NCBI RefSeq assembly: GCF_001039355.2
Contig: NW_019773870.1
Location: forward strand, 385,660 to 449,659
Origin: Lingula anatina
Taxonomy: Eukaryota > Brachiopoda > Lingulata > Lingulida > Lingulidae
Direction of reading: 5' to 3'
DNA: 64,000 bases
This document shows, in pieces, positions 37,201 through 47,342 of the stretch. Position 1 is the stretch's first letter; the number at the start of each line of letters is the position of its first letter. A model generated the notes under the pieces. That model searched no databases and had not been told where the DNA came from. It worked only from the letters and a program-made list of their open reading frames with translations. The position numbers and the translations under genes were made by a program.

Positions 37201-37901
37201 GAGAAAACGTGCGTGAGGAGCACGTCCATTGCGCGACTTTTGGAGGACGCAAACAGCACGTAGAAACTTTTCACCAATTACTTGATTCCTTCCCTGCGAT
37301 CTAGCTACGTCCTAGCCGGACGCAAGGACCCTAAAAACCGTGCGTCCAAAACGTACTTGGGACCTAGGCTTAAGAGACAAATTTTGGTTGCACTGTGAGA
37401 TTGCTGGTGCACACTGAGCACTTTTAATAGCAGATAACTTACACAACCAACGGAATGAGCAGTTACCTTGGCCATCAAGATCGCCATATTTGAACCACAT
37501 AGACATTACTCGCCCAACCAACGGTCTACATGTCCTTTCACAAAACTGGGTCAAATTTAGACAAGTTTAATTAATTCATATCGTTGTAAAATATTTACCT
37601 TTGTCTTCCAATGCAGGTTGCTTGGGTGCCACGAAGTAAATGCTTATTACAATGTATGCAGTAGGTCAGCAGTCTCACCTAACTCTATATAGTTGACAAT
37701 AAAGCGTAACAAAATAACTACAATGTAGATATTTGATAATAGAAAAGTCACACATGTATTAAGGTGCACAGAAAACGGGATGATGTTTCTGCTCATGGTA
37801 TGATCCTGATTGTAAGTGTAAATTAGACATTGCGCTTATGAAAATGTTTAATCCAGATAAAACTTACCTTGCTTGTTCGTACTGAAGTCGGATCCAGCAA
37901 T
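31267..37901 (-). CDS. Secreted EGF-domain protein gene, minus-strand paralogue
   Basis: Inferred transcript on the minus strand: leader exon 37901-37868 (non-coding, after TATA at 37938-37931); exon 35116-34977 with ATG at 35052; EGF exon 32604-32497; 32-nt exon 32211-32180; last exon 31558-31267 with TAA and an overlapping AATAAA. The ATG exon encodes a clear signal peptide (MELLFSPHLVLTLMACAF, then VLQAAAD). It joins in phase 1 to SPCDSQPCLNGGTC...CVCPDNFGGDTCN, a six-Cys EGF repeat (non-calcium type). The last exon has a 96-codon frame, basic at first (RRRRKSS) with W/C/Y-rich text (KAYIFPGAVKC, RQWACFEYQDD), of no recognised family. Joining EGF, 32-nt and last exons by the visible splice sites instead gives a frame ending RGEPWLHH-stop, so an extra exon or alternative splice site may be missing. 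Intron 1 holds a Tc1 relic. The N-terminal structure is well supported by the plus-strand paralogue; the 3' end is uncertain. Confidence 0.7.
35687..35961. mobile_element. 275-bp foldback element in intron 1 of the minus EGF gene
   Basis: GACTCGGCAC (35687-35696) pairs exactly with GTGCCGAGTC (35952-35961). Inside, TCCTTAATTCACCGGTA (35701-35717) pairs with 35929-35945 with two mismatches, and GTTTTCAAGGT.TGCGTCAGTAC (about 35734-35758) pairs with 35889-35915. The arms are about 70 bases. No coding sequence was recognised. Confidence 0.7.
36470..37560 (+). pseudogene. Tc1/mariner-type transposase relic with nested MITE
   Basis: Plus-strand frames give decayed Tc1-family text in order. The N-terminal helix-turn-helix-like part lies near 36480-36660. 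EVRFHLYRSTSHNSVYRQPEEAYEK (36894-36970) matches the D-E-S-R-F-x-L-Y region with Y-R-R-P-G-E-x-Y. RIWRGYHIDAKIPMVVIN (37023-37077) matches the V-M-V-W-G-G-I region. After an insertion at 37144-37370 the text resumes near 37430 with QLPWPSRSPYLNHIDI, matching P-W-P-A-R-S-P-D-L-N-P-I-E. Multiple frameshifts and stops make it inactive. It lies in intron 1 of the minus EGF gene. Confidence 0.75.
37144..37370. mobile_element. 227-bp MITE with TAA target duplication, inserted in the Tc1 relic
   Basis: The left end AGCCTAGGTCCCAA (37144-37157) and the right end TTGGGACCTAGGCT (37357-37370) are perfect reverse complements, with extra pairing inside around ACGTAC. TAA flanks both sides (37141-37143 and 37371-37373). 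A three-base TWA-type duplication is characteristic of PIF/Harbinger-derived elements. The interior is GC-richer than the surroundings and non-coding. It splits the transposase relic, so it arrived later. Confidence 0.8.
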
Positions 37902-38015
37902 GAGACGTTCCAGAACAGGTTTTGTCCACATATATATTGTCACTATCAATGTCTCCATGGTAACTGAGGTGACACAAATAAAATTATCCAATCACAGTCA
38001 TTCTTGATATAATCA
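37901..38015 (-). promoter_or_regulatory. TATA promoter of the minus EGF gene
   Basis: Read on the minus strand: TGATTGGATAATTTT, GTGTCACC, CCATGGAGACATTGATAGTGAC, then TATATATATGTGG (TATA at 37938-37931) and an initiator-like CTCATTGC with A at 37901. The same string, about 85-90 percent identical by eye, precedes the plus-strand paralogue at 47240-47342. ATTGG is a CCAAT-box core and GGATAA a GATA-type site. The start site is inferred from TATA spacing (about 33 bases). Confidence 0.65.
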
Positions 38016-38219
38016 TACACTAGCAAGTTTACTGTTAACAGTGTAGCTCTATGCAAATGATATACTTTAACCTACTAGCTTTGATCAGGGTTTGAGAAGG
38101 CGCGTTCCAGCGCATTCTGCTTGGCTTAAAGACATTTTATGGAACATTATGTAGAGTAACGATGGCAAAACAATCATTGCATCTGATACGCTCTATCTAC
38201 CTCTCATTAATGTTGGATT

Positions 38220-38278
38220 GGGTTGATACGGTTTCTTTATAATCTCCTTTCTCGTGCTGTCTCTCACTCTCTCTCTAT

Positions 38279-38320
<42 letters not shown>

Positions 38321-38378
38321 ACTAAACCTAGCTGCTATTCACCGCTCTCTAATTTCCACACAGGTTACTAACACACGA

Positions 38379-38425
<47 letters not shown>

Positions 38426-38785
38426 GTGACACCGTATATGAAACATGTCGACTGCAAATATTTACCAGTATATGTTATTTACCACGGATGAAGACCAGTG
38501 AAACTTTTGGAATAAAAATCCACCAGAACGAGGGCATCATGTTCGTATACATGAAGTTAAGCTGGCAATCACCGCTCTTTCTCATTTTCACACTCTCTCG
38601 TTAGTTTGTCTACCTCTGGTACGACCCCTTCCCACCAATCTGTTTCTTTCTCAGGACTTCATATAACGTATTATAACGTTGCTTCTCTCTTTCTCTCTCT
38701 CTCTCTCGCTCTCATCACTTTGTTAAGGGGTGGTTTGCCGGGTCTTAGCTTAGTTTAACTGGCACCTATCGCCACCTCCCACAAC

Positions 38786-38866
<81 letters not shown>

Positions 38867-38870
38867 GTGA
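38220..38870. repeat. CT and CA microsatellites
   Basis: CT tracts occur at about 38286-38317, 38383-38422 and 38786-38820, and a CA tract at about 38829-38864. The paired CT-then-CA arrangement at 38786-38864 is the minus-orientation counterpart of the GT-then-GA tracts inside the R1 repeats at 42-46 kb. Confidence 0.85.
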
Positions 38871-40400
38871 CACATATCCTGGCATAGTCGCAGTTTACCC
38901 TATAGATAAGGACAACTGTTAAAAACAAAACATTAACAGAACGGGAAGAACGGCACATGCAATTAACTGTTTAGTCATATTGACATCTCTCTATACACAC
39001 CTGTATTGGGTGGGGAGACGGGACTTCTCAGCCATTGTATCAAAGTTGGTGACATTGATCAGATAATCTAGAAATTAAAATTAAAATTGTTTAGTCCCAT
39101 TTCGCAATTCTCAGCACTGCTGACTTGTGACCGGACACAATATATTCAACATTATTTTAATCGGCCATTATGAATACATGAGGACAAAATCCCAACACAG
39201 ATCTAATTGAGATTATGTGGTAACTCAATTAGGCGAACATGTCTTTCCCCACTGTAGGACCTATAGGATACTGGCCAAAATCCAACTGGGTCCAATGAGG
39301 CACATATCCTAGATATGAAGGACGTCCAACGAAATGCATAAAGATACCTGAAGGCCCTATTTTTGGTAATTTCCGAAGCTAATTCCTTCACTTCCGATTT
39401 GGACCCTGAAACCCACTACCAGAGCTCCATCTACTGCTGCTGCAAATCTGGTTGAATTCCCTTGGGCAGCTTTTGTGACGGTTAGCGCACCTTGACGACA
39501 TCATCCATCTGGTCTCTAGTAAAACATACAGGAAGCCTAGCTTCATAAGCTTCAAAACAATCTAAAAACTAGAAGGTGTGTGGGAAAGCCATCTGCTGAG
39601 AGGATACCCTATAAGTATAACATGTTCACATATTGATTTTTAACCAGATATGTCAATGTATAATTCCTGAAATTATTCTCTACTATAATGTACACGCAAT
39701 TCATGTACATTCTGTCCTTGTAAAGGGTTCATATGGGTTGTTTTCAGCCACTGTTGCAGGCCTGCCAAATTGGTCAGATAAAGTAGTAGATTTCCGACGG
39801 GAAAAGGGATTTTGCCCATGTCAACTTAACCGCCATCATTGATGGTGATATTCATTATAATTATCGAGACGTTATGCTAGTGTGGTTATTAATTGGCTGC
39901 TTGCCTGGCGCGGCTCTCTTTTTTACCTCTCCTCTCTCTTTCATAATTTGGACATGGATCGGTTCGTCAGAAGCCTACTTGTTGGGTTGAACTGACAAAT
40001 ACCGCCACCTTCCACCATACATTTCTCTCTCTCTTTTCTCTATCTCTCTCTAATTCTCTCCTCTCTTTCACCCACACACACACACACACACACACACATA
40101 TCTTGACATCAAACATTTACCAATATTCGCAGTTTACCCTTATAGATAAGTGAAACTGCTGAAAAACAAGACATTAATGGAACGAGAATATGGGCAAATG
40201 CAATTAATTGTTTAGTTCCATTTCATATTTCTCTACACAGCTGACTTGTGACCTGACACAAAATATTTCAACATTATTAATTATCGGCCATTATGAATAC
40301 ATGACGACAAAATCCCAAAACAAATCCGAGTAAAGTTCATGGTAAATCAATTTTAATAAAAAAGGATAACATATCCCTTTCACCAATATACAGCCTATAG
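38760..40400 (-). repeat. R1 interspersed repeat, two copies in minus orientation
   Basis: Copies at about 38760-39520 and 40000-40400 are reverse complements of the R1 units at 41.1-46.3 kb. Shared words, read on the minus strand: GAAATATTTTGTGTCAGGTCACAAGTCAGC, ATGAAATGGAACTAAAC, TTTGCCCATATTCTCGTTC, GGTGGCGGT and AATGGCCGATAAT. The microsatellite (GT)n(GA)n is an internal part of the unit. No coding region was recognised. Confidence 0.75.
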
Positions 40401-40424
40401 GAAATTGACCAGAATCATATTTGT

Positions 40425-40985
40425 TAGCAAAAATACTTTTTATAGTATGACCCAAACCATTTAATCCGCTGGCCTAAATGTAGCACGCTTAGTAAATCTA
40501 CTATACACTCCGTATTACAGCCTCATTATAAAATAAATAAAACTGAGGTCTTGTTTTTGAATTATTTACAGTTTCAGCCACCCGTTTTTTAATTGTTTGT
40601 TCATTTTTAATTTAAGCAGAAAGGTCAAAAAGGCAAAAGGGTGAGTGATAACGTATAAGCTAAAGATGAAAATATTAATTAAATCTAAGATTGTATTTTA
40701 TTGAATGTATATCCAACTAACAATATGATGTCCATTAGGTGTGTGTTTGTCAATTTTGTATTAATCAATAGGGATGGTGAAATGGTTTTGACGACTTTTC
40801 GCTGTGGAGCTTTTTAAAGTTAGCATGAACAACTAACAACTTGGTGCTTTAAAGATGAGATGTAGATGTGTCTAGAAAGTTTATTAAGCATGGGTGTGGT
40901 AGATTAAGTTTGATCGCATTTTGCATTAATTTAAAAATTGTCACTTTGGGCCGAGTTTTATCCGGGCGTAGAGACGTTTTTTTTT
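40425..40985 (+). pseudogene. Decayed fragment of a third EGF-gene copy (32-nt exon region)
   Basis: This plus-strand segment is the inverted counterpart of 31870-32400. Matching words run in order: AATACTTTTTATAGTATGACCCAAACCATT, CACGCTTAGTAAATC, CCTCATTATAAAA, GAAAGGTCAA, GGGTGAGT, and CCRGGCGTAGAGA at the far end. The 32-nt exon of the minus gene appears as CAGAAAGGTCAAAAAGGC (about 40618-40641), with a kept donor (GGGTGAGTG) but a damaged acceptor (TTTAAG) and lost bases. It is a relic of another copy of the gene's 3' half, oriented like the plus-strand paralogue. Confidence 0.7.
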
Positions 40986-41002
40986 CAAAATTATAGCAAA
41001 AC

Positions 41003-41049
<47 letters not shown>

Positions 41050-41135
41050 GAATGGAGAGAGAGCGGTAACTGTCATTTATTACAAATGTACGTTTTACCC
41101 CCTTTCAGGTGTATTTGAATTCAAATAGTCCCACT

Positions 41136-41180
<45 letters not shown>

Positions 41181-42255
41181 GAGAGAGAGATGGTGGGAGG
41201 TGGCGGTAATTGCCACTTTAAGTTATGTCAGGTGGAGCAGGTAAAAATGAGTGCTGAGCCAGACAAGCAGCCATGTGATTAATTATATTAGTTTTAAGTT
41301 TCAATGATAATTATTACACCTGTATAAAATATAACTAGCAATATTAGTGGTTTTATACACGTGGGCAAGGTGCTTTTTGAGTTTACCAGTGGGATTGGCC
41401 CTAAAATAGTGGTTCAGAAGATCTATCTCACAATGCGCCATGTACCAGGACCGGATAGTAGTAAGGTGAACGTGTGCATTAGGGAATATGACTTGTGTCA
41501 TGAATTAGACAGACAAGTCTGTGAATATCTGGTGTAGAATCAATCTGTGACCATGTTAAAGGGTATCCCAGCAAGCAGGTGGAATTGACACTCTCTGGTT
41601 TTGAGATTGTGTTGAAGCTTCTGAAGCTAGGGTCCACCTATGTTCTACCAGAGACTAGATGGATAATGTCATCAAGATACGCTTACAGTCACAAAATCTG
41701 CCCAAAGGCCTTCAACCGATTTTGTAACAGGTAAATGGTGGTGGGTTTCAGGAAGCTAGTATTAAGTGAGGGAAGATCCTTACGAAAATTTCGAAATGAA
41801 TGTCAGATAGGACTCTAAAAGAATGCTGTCGGACGTCCAATGGAATGCCTGCCTAGGACATATGTCCTTTAAATACACATAGGATTCTGGCCAATTTCCT
41901 ATAGGTTGTATATTGGTGAAAGGGACATGTTATCCTGTTTTATTTAAATTGATTTACCATGAACCTCACTCAGATTTGTTTTGGAATTTTGTCGTAAGGT
42001 AATCATAATGGCCGATATTAAATATCGTTGAAATATTTGTGTCAGGACACAAGTCAGCCGTGTAGAGAAATATGAAATGGAACTAAATAGCTAAGTGCAT
42101 TTACCCACATTCTGGTTCCATTAATGTCTTGTTTTTCAACAGTTTCACCTTTCTATCAGGGTAAACTGCGAATATTGAAAAATGTTTTGTGTCAAGATAT
42201 GCACCACCATGAGTGTGTGTGTGTGTGTGTTGAGAATATTGAGAGTGTTGATAAT

Positions 42256-42296
<41 letters not shown>

Positions 42297-43061
42297 TGGT
42301 GGAAAGCGGCGGTAATTGTCAGTTAAACTAAGCTACTGTAAGACCCGACGAACCCTCCCATGACTGAGTGATAAGCGATAGAGAGAGAGAGAGTTTAGAA
42401 AAGAGCGCAGTACCACACACTTTTTCGTAAAGGTGAAGTTTTTCAGTCAGTTCGAGTTTGATTTGATTGATCATTTTCACAATCAAACAATTCAACAACC
42501 GCAAACTGGAGTTTTGGAATTCACCAAGTAATGATGCATTAGAAATAAAATTTAAAATATTAAATCTAAAGCCAGGTCCGCTGAGAGTGTTTTATAAGGA
42601 AACGTTAGATAGTGAAATGACAGATTAGAAGTGAAGTTCTTGCGATCACGCAATTTACGGTGACGTAAAGAAAACTGAGTACTGAAGTACTGAAAAATAT
42701 ATTCCATATAATCCCTTATAATTATATAAAAGGTAAGTTGGTGAATAAACGTTTGAAAACTCTTCCGGGTATCTTGTCATATTTTTCAGGGTGGGGGTGG
42801 AGTAGGAGTAAAATGATGTAATGAGAAAGAAACAGATTTGGGGGGGGGGCGGGAGCAGGCTGTGCTTGTGAGGTAGACAAACTAGAGAGAGGGATGAAAA
42901 TTAAGAGAGCGGTACCTGTCAATTATACCACATATTCGTCATTCCCCTTTCAAAAAAATCCACTAGTCAGAGAAAGAAAGAGCCAGACAGACAGACAGAG
43001 AGAGAGAGAGAGATGGTGGGAGATGGCAGCCATGTGATTAACCAGATATATTTTAAGCCTC

Positions 43062-43097
<36 letters not shown>

Positions 43098-43945
43098 CAA
43101 TATTACTAGCAATGTTGGCGGTTTTCTTGACGTAGGCAAGACGCGTTTTGAGTTTACTAGTGGTCTTAAAAAGTGGTTCAGAACACCTCTCTCCCCAGGC
43201 TCCCTGTACCAGGACCGGATATTAGTTATATGTGCGTGTGCATTACGGAATATGACTGTGTCATGAATTTTACGGGTAAATTTGTAAATATCTGGTGAAA
43301 AATCGAACTATGACCATTTTAAACGGTAAATCCCAGCAGGTGGATTTGCACAAACCTTTGGGTCTTGAGATTGTTTTGAAGCACATATGTTCTACCAGAG
43401 ACCAGATGGATGGTGTCGTCAAAGTGCGCTAACAGTCACAAAATCTGCCAAAGGCCCTTCACCTGATTTTGTATCAGGTAGATGGACCGCTGGTAATAGT
43501 TCCCTGGAATATCGTACGTCGTAAGGGAAATGAGATCTCCTTACGAAATTTCAAAAAGAATGTCCTATACAGCCCCTGCCTATAGCAATACCTGCCTAGG
43601 ACATTTGTCTCTTAGAACCAAAAAGGATTTTGCCCAATTACGGTGCCTGTAAGTTGTATAGTGGGGAAGGGTATATCTTATCCTGCTATATTTTAATTGA
43701 GTTATCCCATAACTTCACACAGATTTGTTTGGGGATTTTGTTGTAATGTATTCAAAATAGCCAGCTATAAAGTGCTGAAATATTTGTGACAGGCCGAGTA
43801 GAGAAACATGAAATGGAACTAAATAGTTAAGTGCATTTGCCCACATTCACGTGCAATAAATGTTTTGTTTTCAGAAGTTTCACCTTTCTATGAGGGTAAA
43901 TAGTGAATATTAAACAAAAATATATTTGAGTCAACTTATGTGTCA

Positions 43946-43984
<39 letters not shown>

Positions 43985-45576
43985 CATGTGTGTGTGTGTG
44001 TGTTCACTTGTGTGTATGTGTGTGTGTTTGTGTGTGTGTGCGTGGGTGTCCACTGAAATTTTTCCCCGGGGGTGGGGAATCAAAGTCATTGAAGGGGGAT
44101 ATAATTATTGGCTGGGTACCAGTTATAAAAATGCAGTTCCGAAATTCCAGGGGGATTAAGTGACCTATTGACCCCCGCCCCCTGCAGACGCCCATGTGTG
44201 TGTGTGTGTGTGAGAGAGAGACAGAGATACAGAGCGAGAAACGGGGGTGGTGGCTATAATTATTATTTTCTCAAAGCAAATGTAAGACCCGAAAAGCAGT
44301 CCCATGACTGAGTGATGAAATATGGAGATAGAATGAGATAGATAGAAAGATGGATAGATAGATAGACAGGTATATATATATATATAGCTTTATAGCTGTG
44401 ATATTTTATATATATATATATATAAAGAGAGAGTTGAAGGAAAATGCTGTGAAAGACAATGTATTATGTTAGATGAATATTGTTTAAGTCAGATGAAATT
44501 TGAGTTGATTGGTTATTTTCTCAATCGAAAAATTTTATCACGTGCACAACAGCTGCAGACTGGATTTATGGATTTATCAAATTAATGGTGTATTGGAAAT
44601 AATATTTTAGATACCAGTATTTAGTTCAAAGCTGGGTTGGCAGAGATCGTTTTATGAGGAATTTTAGATAGTTAATTGACAAATTCAAGGTGAAGTTCTG
44701 GTGATCACGCAAAAAGATAATGTATCAAAAACAAGTTAACACGTGACCGATACTGAGAAATAGGACATAACTGTACTTAATTATAAATATCAAAAGTGGT
44801 TGAGAATGCTTGTTTCCCCATGTACCCTCTTCCAGGACTGGACATTAGTTACATGTACCTGTGCATTAAGGAATATGATTGTGTTATGAATTAGACAAAT
44901 CTGTGAATATCTGGTGAAATATCTCTCTGTTACCATGTTAGACGGTAAATGTATGCTCCCAGCAGGTGGACTGGCCACACACCTTTAGGTCTGGAAGTTG
45001 TTTTGAAGCTTTTGAAGCTAAGGTCCACCTATGTTCTACCAGAGACCAGATGGATGATGTCGTCAAGGTGTTCTGACACCCACAAAATCTGCCAAAGGCC
45101 CTTCAGCCGATTTTGGAGCAGGTAGATGGACCCCTTGTAACATGTTCCCGGAATCTATTCATAAGTAAAAGGGGATCTCCTTACGAAATTTTCATAAAGA
45201 ATGTGTTCTAGAGCTCAGTGGAATTCCTGCCTAGGACATTTGTCCCGTAGTAGCATATACAGCTCTATAATTTTGCCTAATTACCTACAGGTTGAATAGT
45301 GGGGAAAGGGATATATATTATATGCTTTATACCATAATCTCATTCAGATTTATTTGGAATTTTGTCTTAATATATTCAAAATGGCCGATTATAAATATTA
45401 TTGAAATATTTGTGTCAGGTCACGAGTCAGCTGTGTGGAGAAATATGAAGTGGGACAAAACAGTCAATTGCATTTGCCCATATTCTCGTTCAATTAATGA
45501 CTTTTTTTCAGCAGTTTCACCTTTCTATAAGGGTAAATTGTGAATATTAAATATATTTTTGACAGCTTATGTGTCA

Positions 45577-45617
<41 letters not shown>

Positions 45618-45923
45618 TGCATGGGTGTCCGCTGAAAAATTTTCCCGGGGTGGAGGGTCAAAGACATTGAAGGGGGAGATAATGATTGGCTGGCTACCAG
45701 CATTAAAAATGCAGTTCCGAAACCCCAGAGGGATTAAGTGACCCTACTGACCACCCCCCTGCGGACGCCCTTGTGTGTGTGTGTGAGAGAGAGAGACAGA
45801 GATACAGAGCGAGAAACGGGGGTGGTGGCTGTAATTGTTATTTTCTCAAAGCAAATGTAAGACCCGAAAAGCAGTCCCATGACTGAGTGATGAAATACAG
45901 TATGGAGATAGGATGATATGGAT

Positions 45924-45995
<72 letters not shown>

Positions 45996-46267
45996 AAAGA
46001 AAATGCTTTGAAAGAAAATGTATTGTATTAGATGAATACTGTCGTAATGTATTCAAAATGGCCGATCATAAGTATTGTCGAAATATTTGTGTCAGGTCAC
46101 AAATCAGCTATGTGGAGAAATATGAAGTGGGACATAACAGCCAATTGCATTTGCCCATATTCTCGTTCAATTAATGCCTTGTTTTTCAGCAGTTTCACCT
46201 TTCCATAAGGGTAATTTGTGAATATTGAAAAATATTTGTGTCAATTTATGTGCCACTGTCTGTCTGT

Positions 46268-46304
<37 letters not shown>

Positions 46305-46340
46305 TAGGGGAGGTGGCGTTAATTATAAGACCTTGATGAG
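40980..46340 (+). repeat. R1 interspersed repeat, four copies in plus orientation
   Basis: Units lie at about 41100-42310, 43010-44280, 44760-45860 and 46030-46310, marked by GAAATATTTGTGTCAGG near 42030, 43780, 45405 and 46082. Each full unit runs through a (GA)n tract, TTCTACCAGAGACYAGATGGAT, CACAAAATCTGCCMAAGGCC, ACCTGCCTAGGACATTTGTC, and CAGTTTCACCTTTCTATNAGGGTAAA, then (GT)n and (GA)n tracts. The period is about 1.1-1.7 kb. The glycine/valine and Arg/Glu frames in these tracts are artefacts. Confidence 0.75.
45925..45995. repeat. (TA)n(GA)n compound microsatellite
   Basis: About 15 TA dinucleotides are followed directly by about 16 GA dinucleotides. A shorter TA tract in the corresponding place of the previous R1 unit (about 44369-44423) shows the array is part of the repeat and expands. 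Confidence 0.9.
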
Positions 46341-47239
46341 TGATGAGAGATAGAGAGGATGAGAGAGAGTGAGAAGCAGATTAAAGGAGAATGCTGTGAA
46401 AGACAATTTGTTTGCATTAGGTTAAAAATGTAAAAGACAGATATAATTTGAGTTGATTGGTTATTTTCCCAATCAAAATTTTCTAACACGTGTACAACAG
46501 TGCAGACTGGACTTTGGGAATTACCTAAGTAATGGTGTAACGCCGGACCCACAGAGATTGTTTCATAATAAAATATTAGATAGCGAAATGGCAAATTAGG
46601 AGTGAAGTTCTAGTGATCACGCAATTTGAGATGAGGTGGAGAAAACACGTAAATTATGCGTGATCGGTAAGCAAAAAGATGCTATAAAATCCCTTGAATT
46701 ATATAAAATGAAGGTCGGTGAATTAACGTTTGACAGCGGCTTCTCGTCGTCGTTGACTGGGAGGAAGGATGCAGTAATTATAAGTTAGATAAAGTGATGA
46801 GATAGAAACAGAAAGAGGGAAGCTGTGATATTTAGTTACCCTAACTGGAGCGAGGGAGAGAGAGAGCTGCAATTGTCAGTTATATCACATATACCTGTAA
46901 GTGATGCCCTCATTCTGGTGGATATATTTTTGAATAGTTTTTCCTTTCATTTATCTTCCGTGGTAAATTACGTATACTGTTACGGTGTATTTGTTTGCTG
47001 TCGACATGTTTAATATATGTTGTCACTTTGAGAGGGAATGGGAGAGAGAGAGAGAGAGCAAAACAGGACGTAAAAAGAGTAGGCCTACTGCGCCAAACAA
47101 GTATAGACATGTTATTAATGAGTGAAATACAGATGAAGAAAGCAAGTGAAAGACGGGGATTATAAAGCACAATATCAATTCATTCCAACTTTAATGAGAG
47201 ATAGAAAGAGCATAAAAAAGAATTTATGTTTATAACCCG

Positions 47240-47342
47240 AATGTCTGCGATTGGATAATTTTCATTGGTGTCACGCCAATCACAATGGAGACGTTAACAG
47301 TGACAATATATATGTGGACGAGACCTGTTCTGGGACGTCTCA
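47240..47342 (+). promoter_or_regulatory. TATA promoter of the plus EGF gene
   Basis: GCGATTGGATAATTTTCATT, GTGTCACGCC, CAATGGAGACGTTAACAGTGAC, then TATATATGTGG (TATA at 47307-47312) and CTCATTGC with a probable start at A47342. It mirrors the promoter of the minus-strand paralogue at 37901-38015. The possible reading METLTVTIYMW through this segment would place a start codon upstream of the TATA box, so it is rejected as coding. Confidence 0.65.

Noticed and set aside
43926-44195. Val/Cys-rich and Thr/His-rich frames near 44 kb (also near 45.6 kb)
   Set aside because: They arise from (GT)n tracts within R1 repeats.
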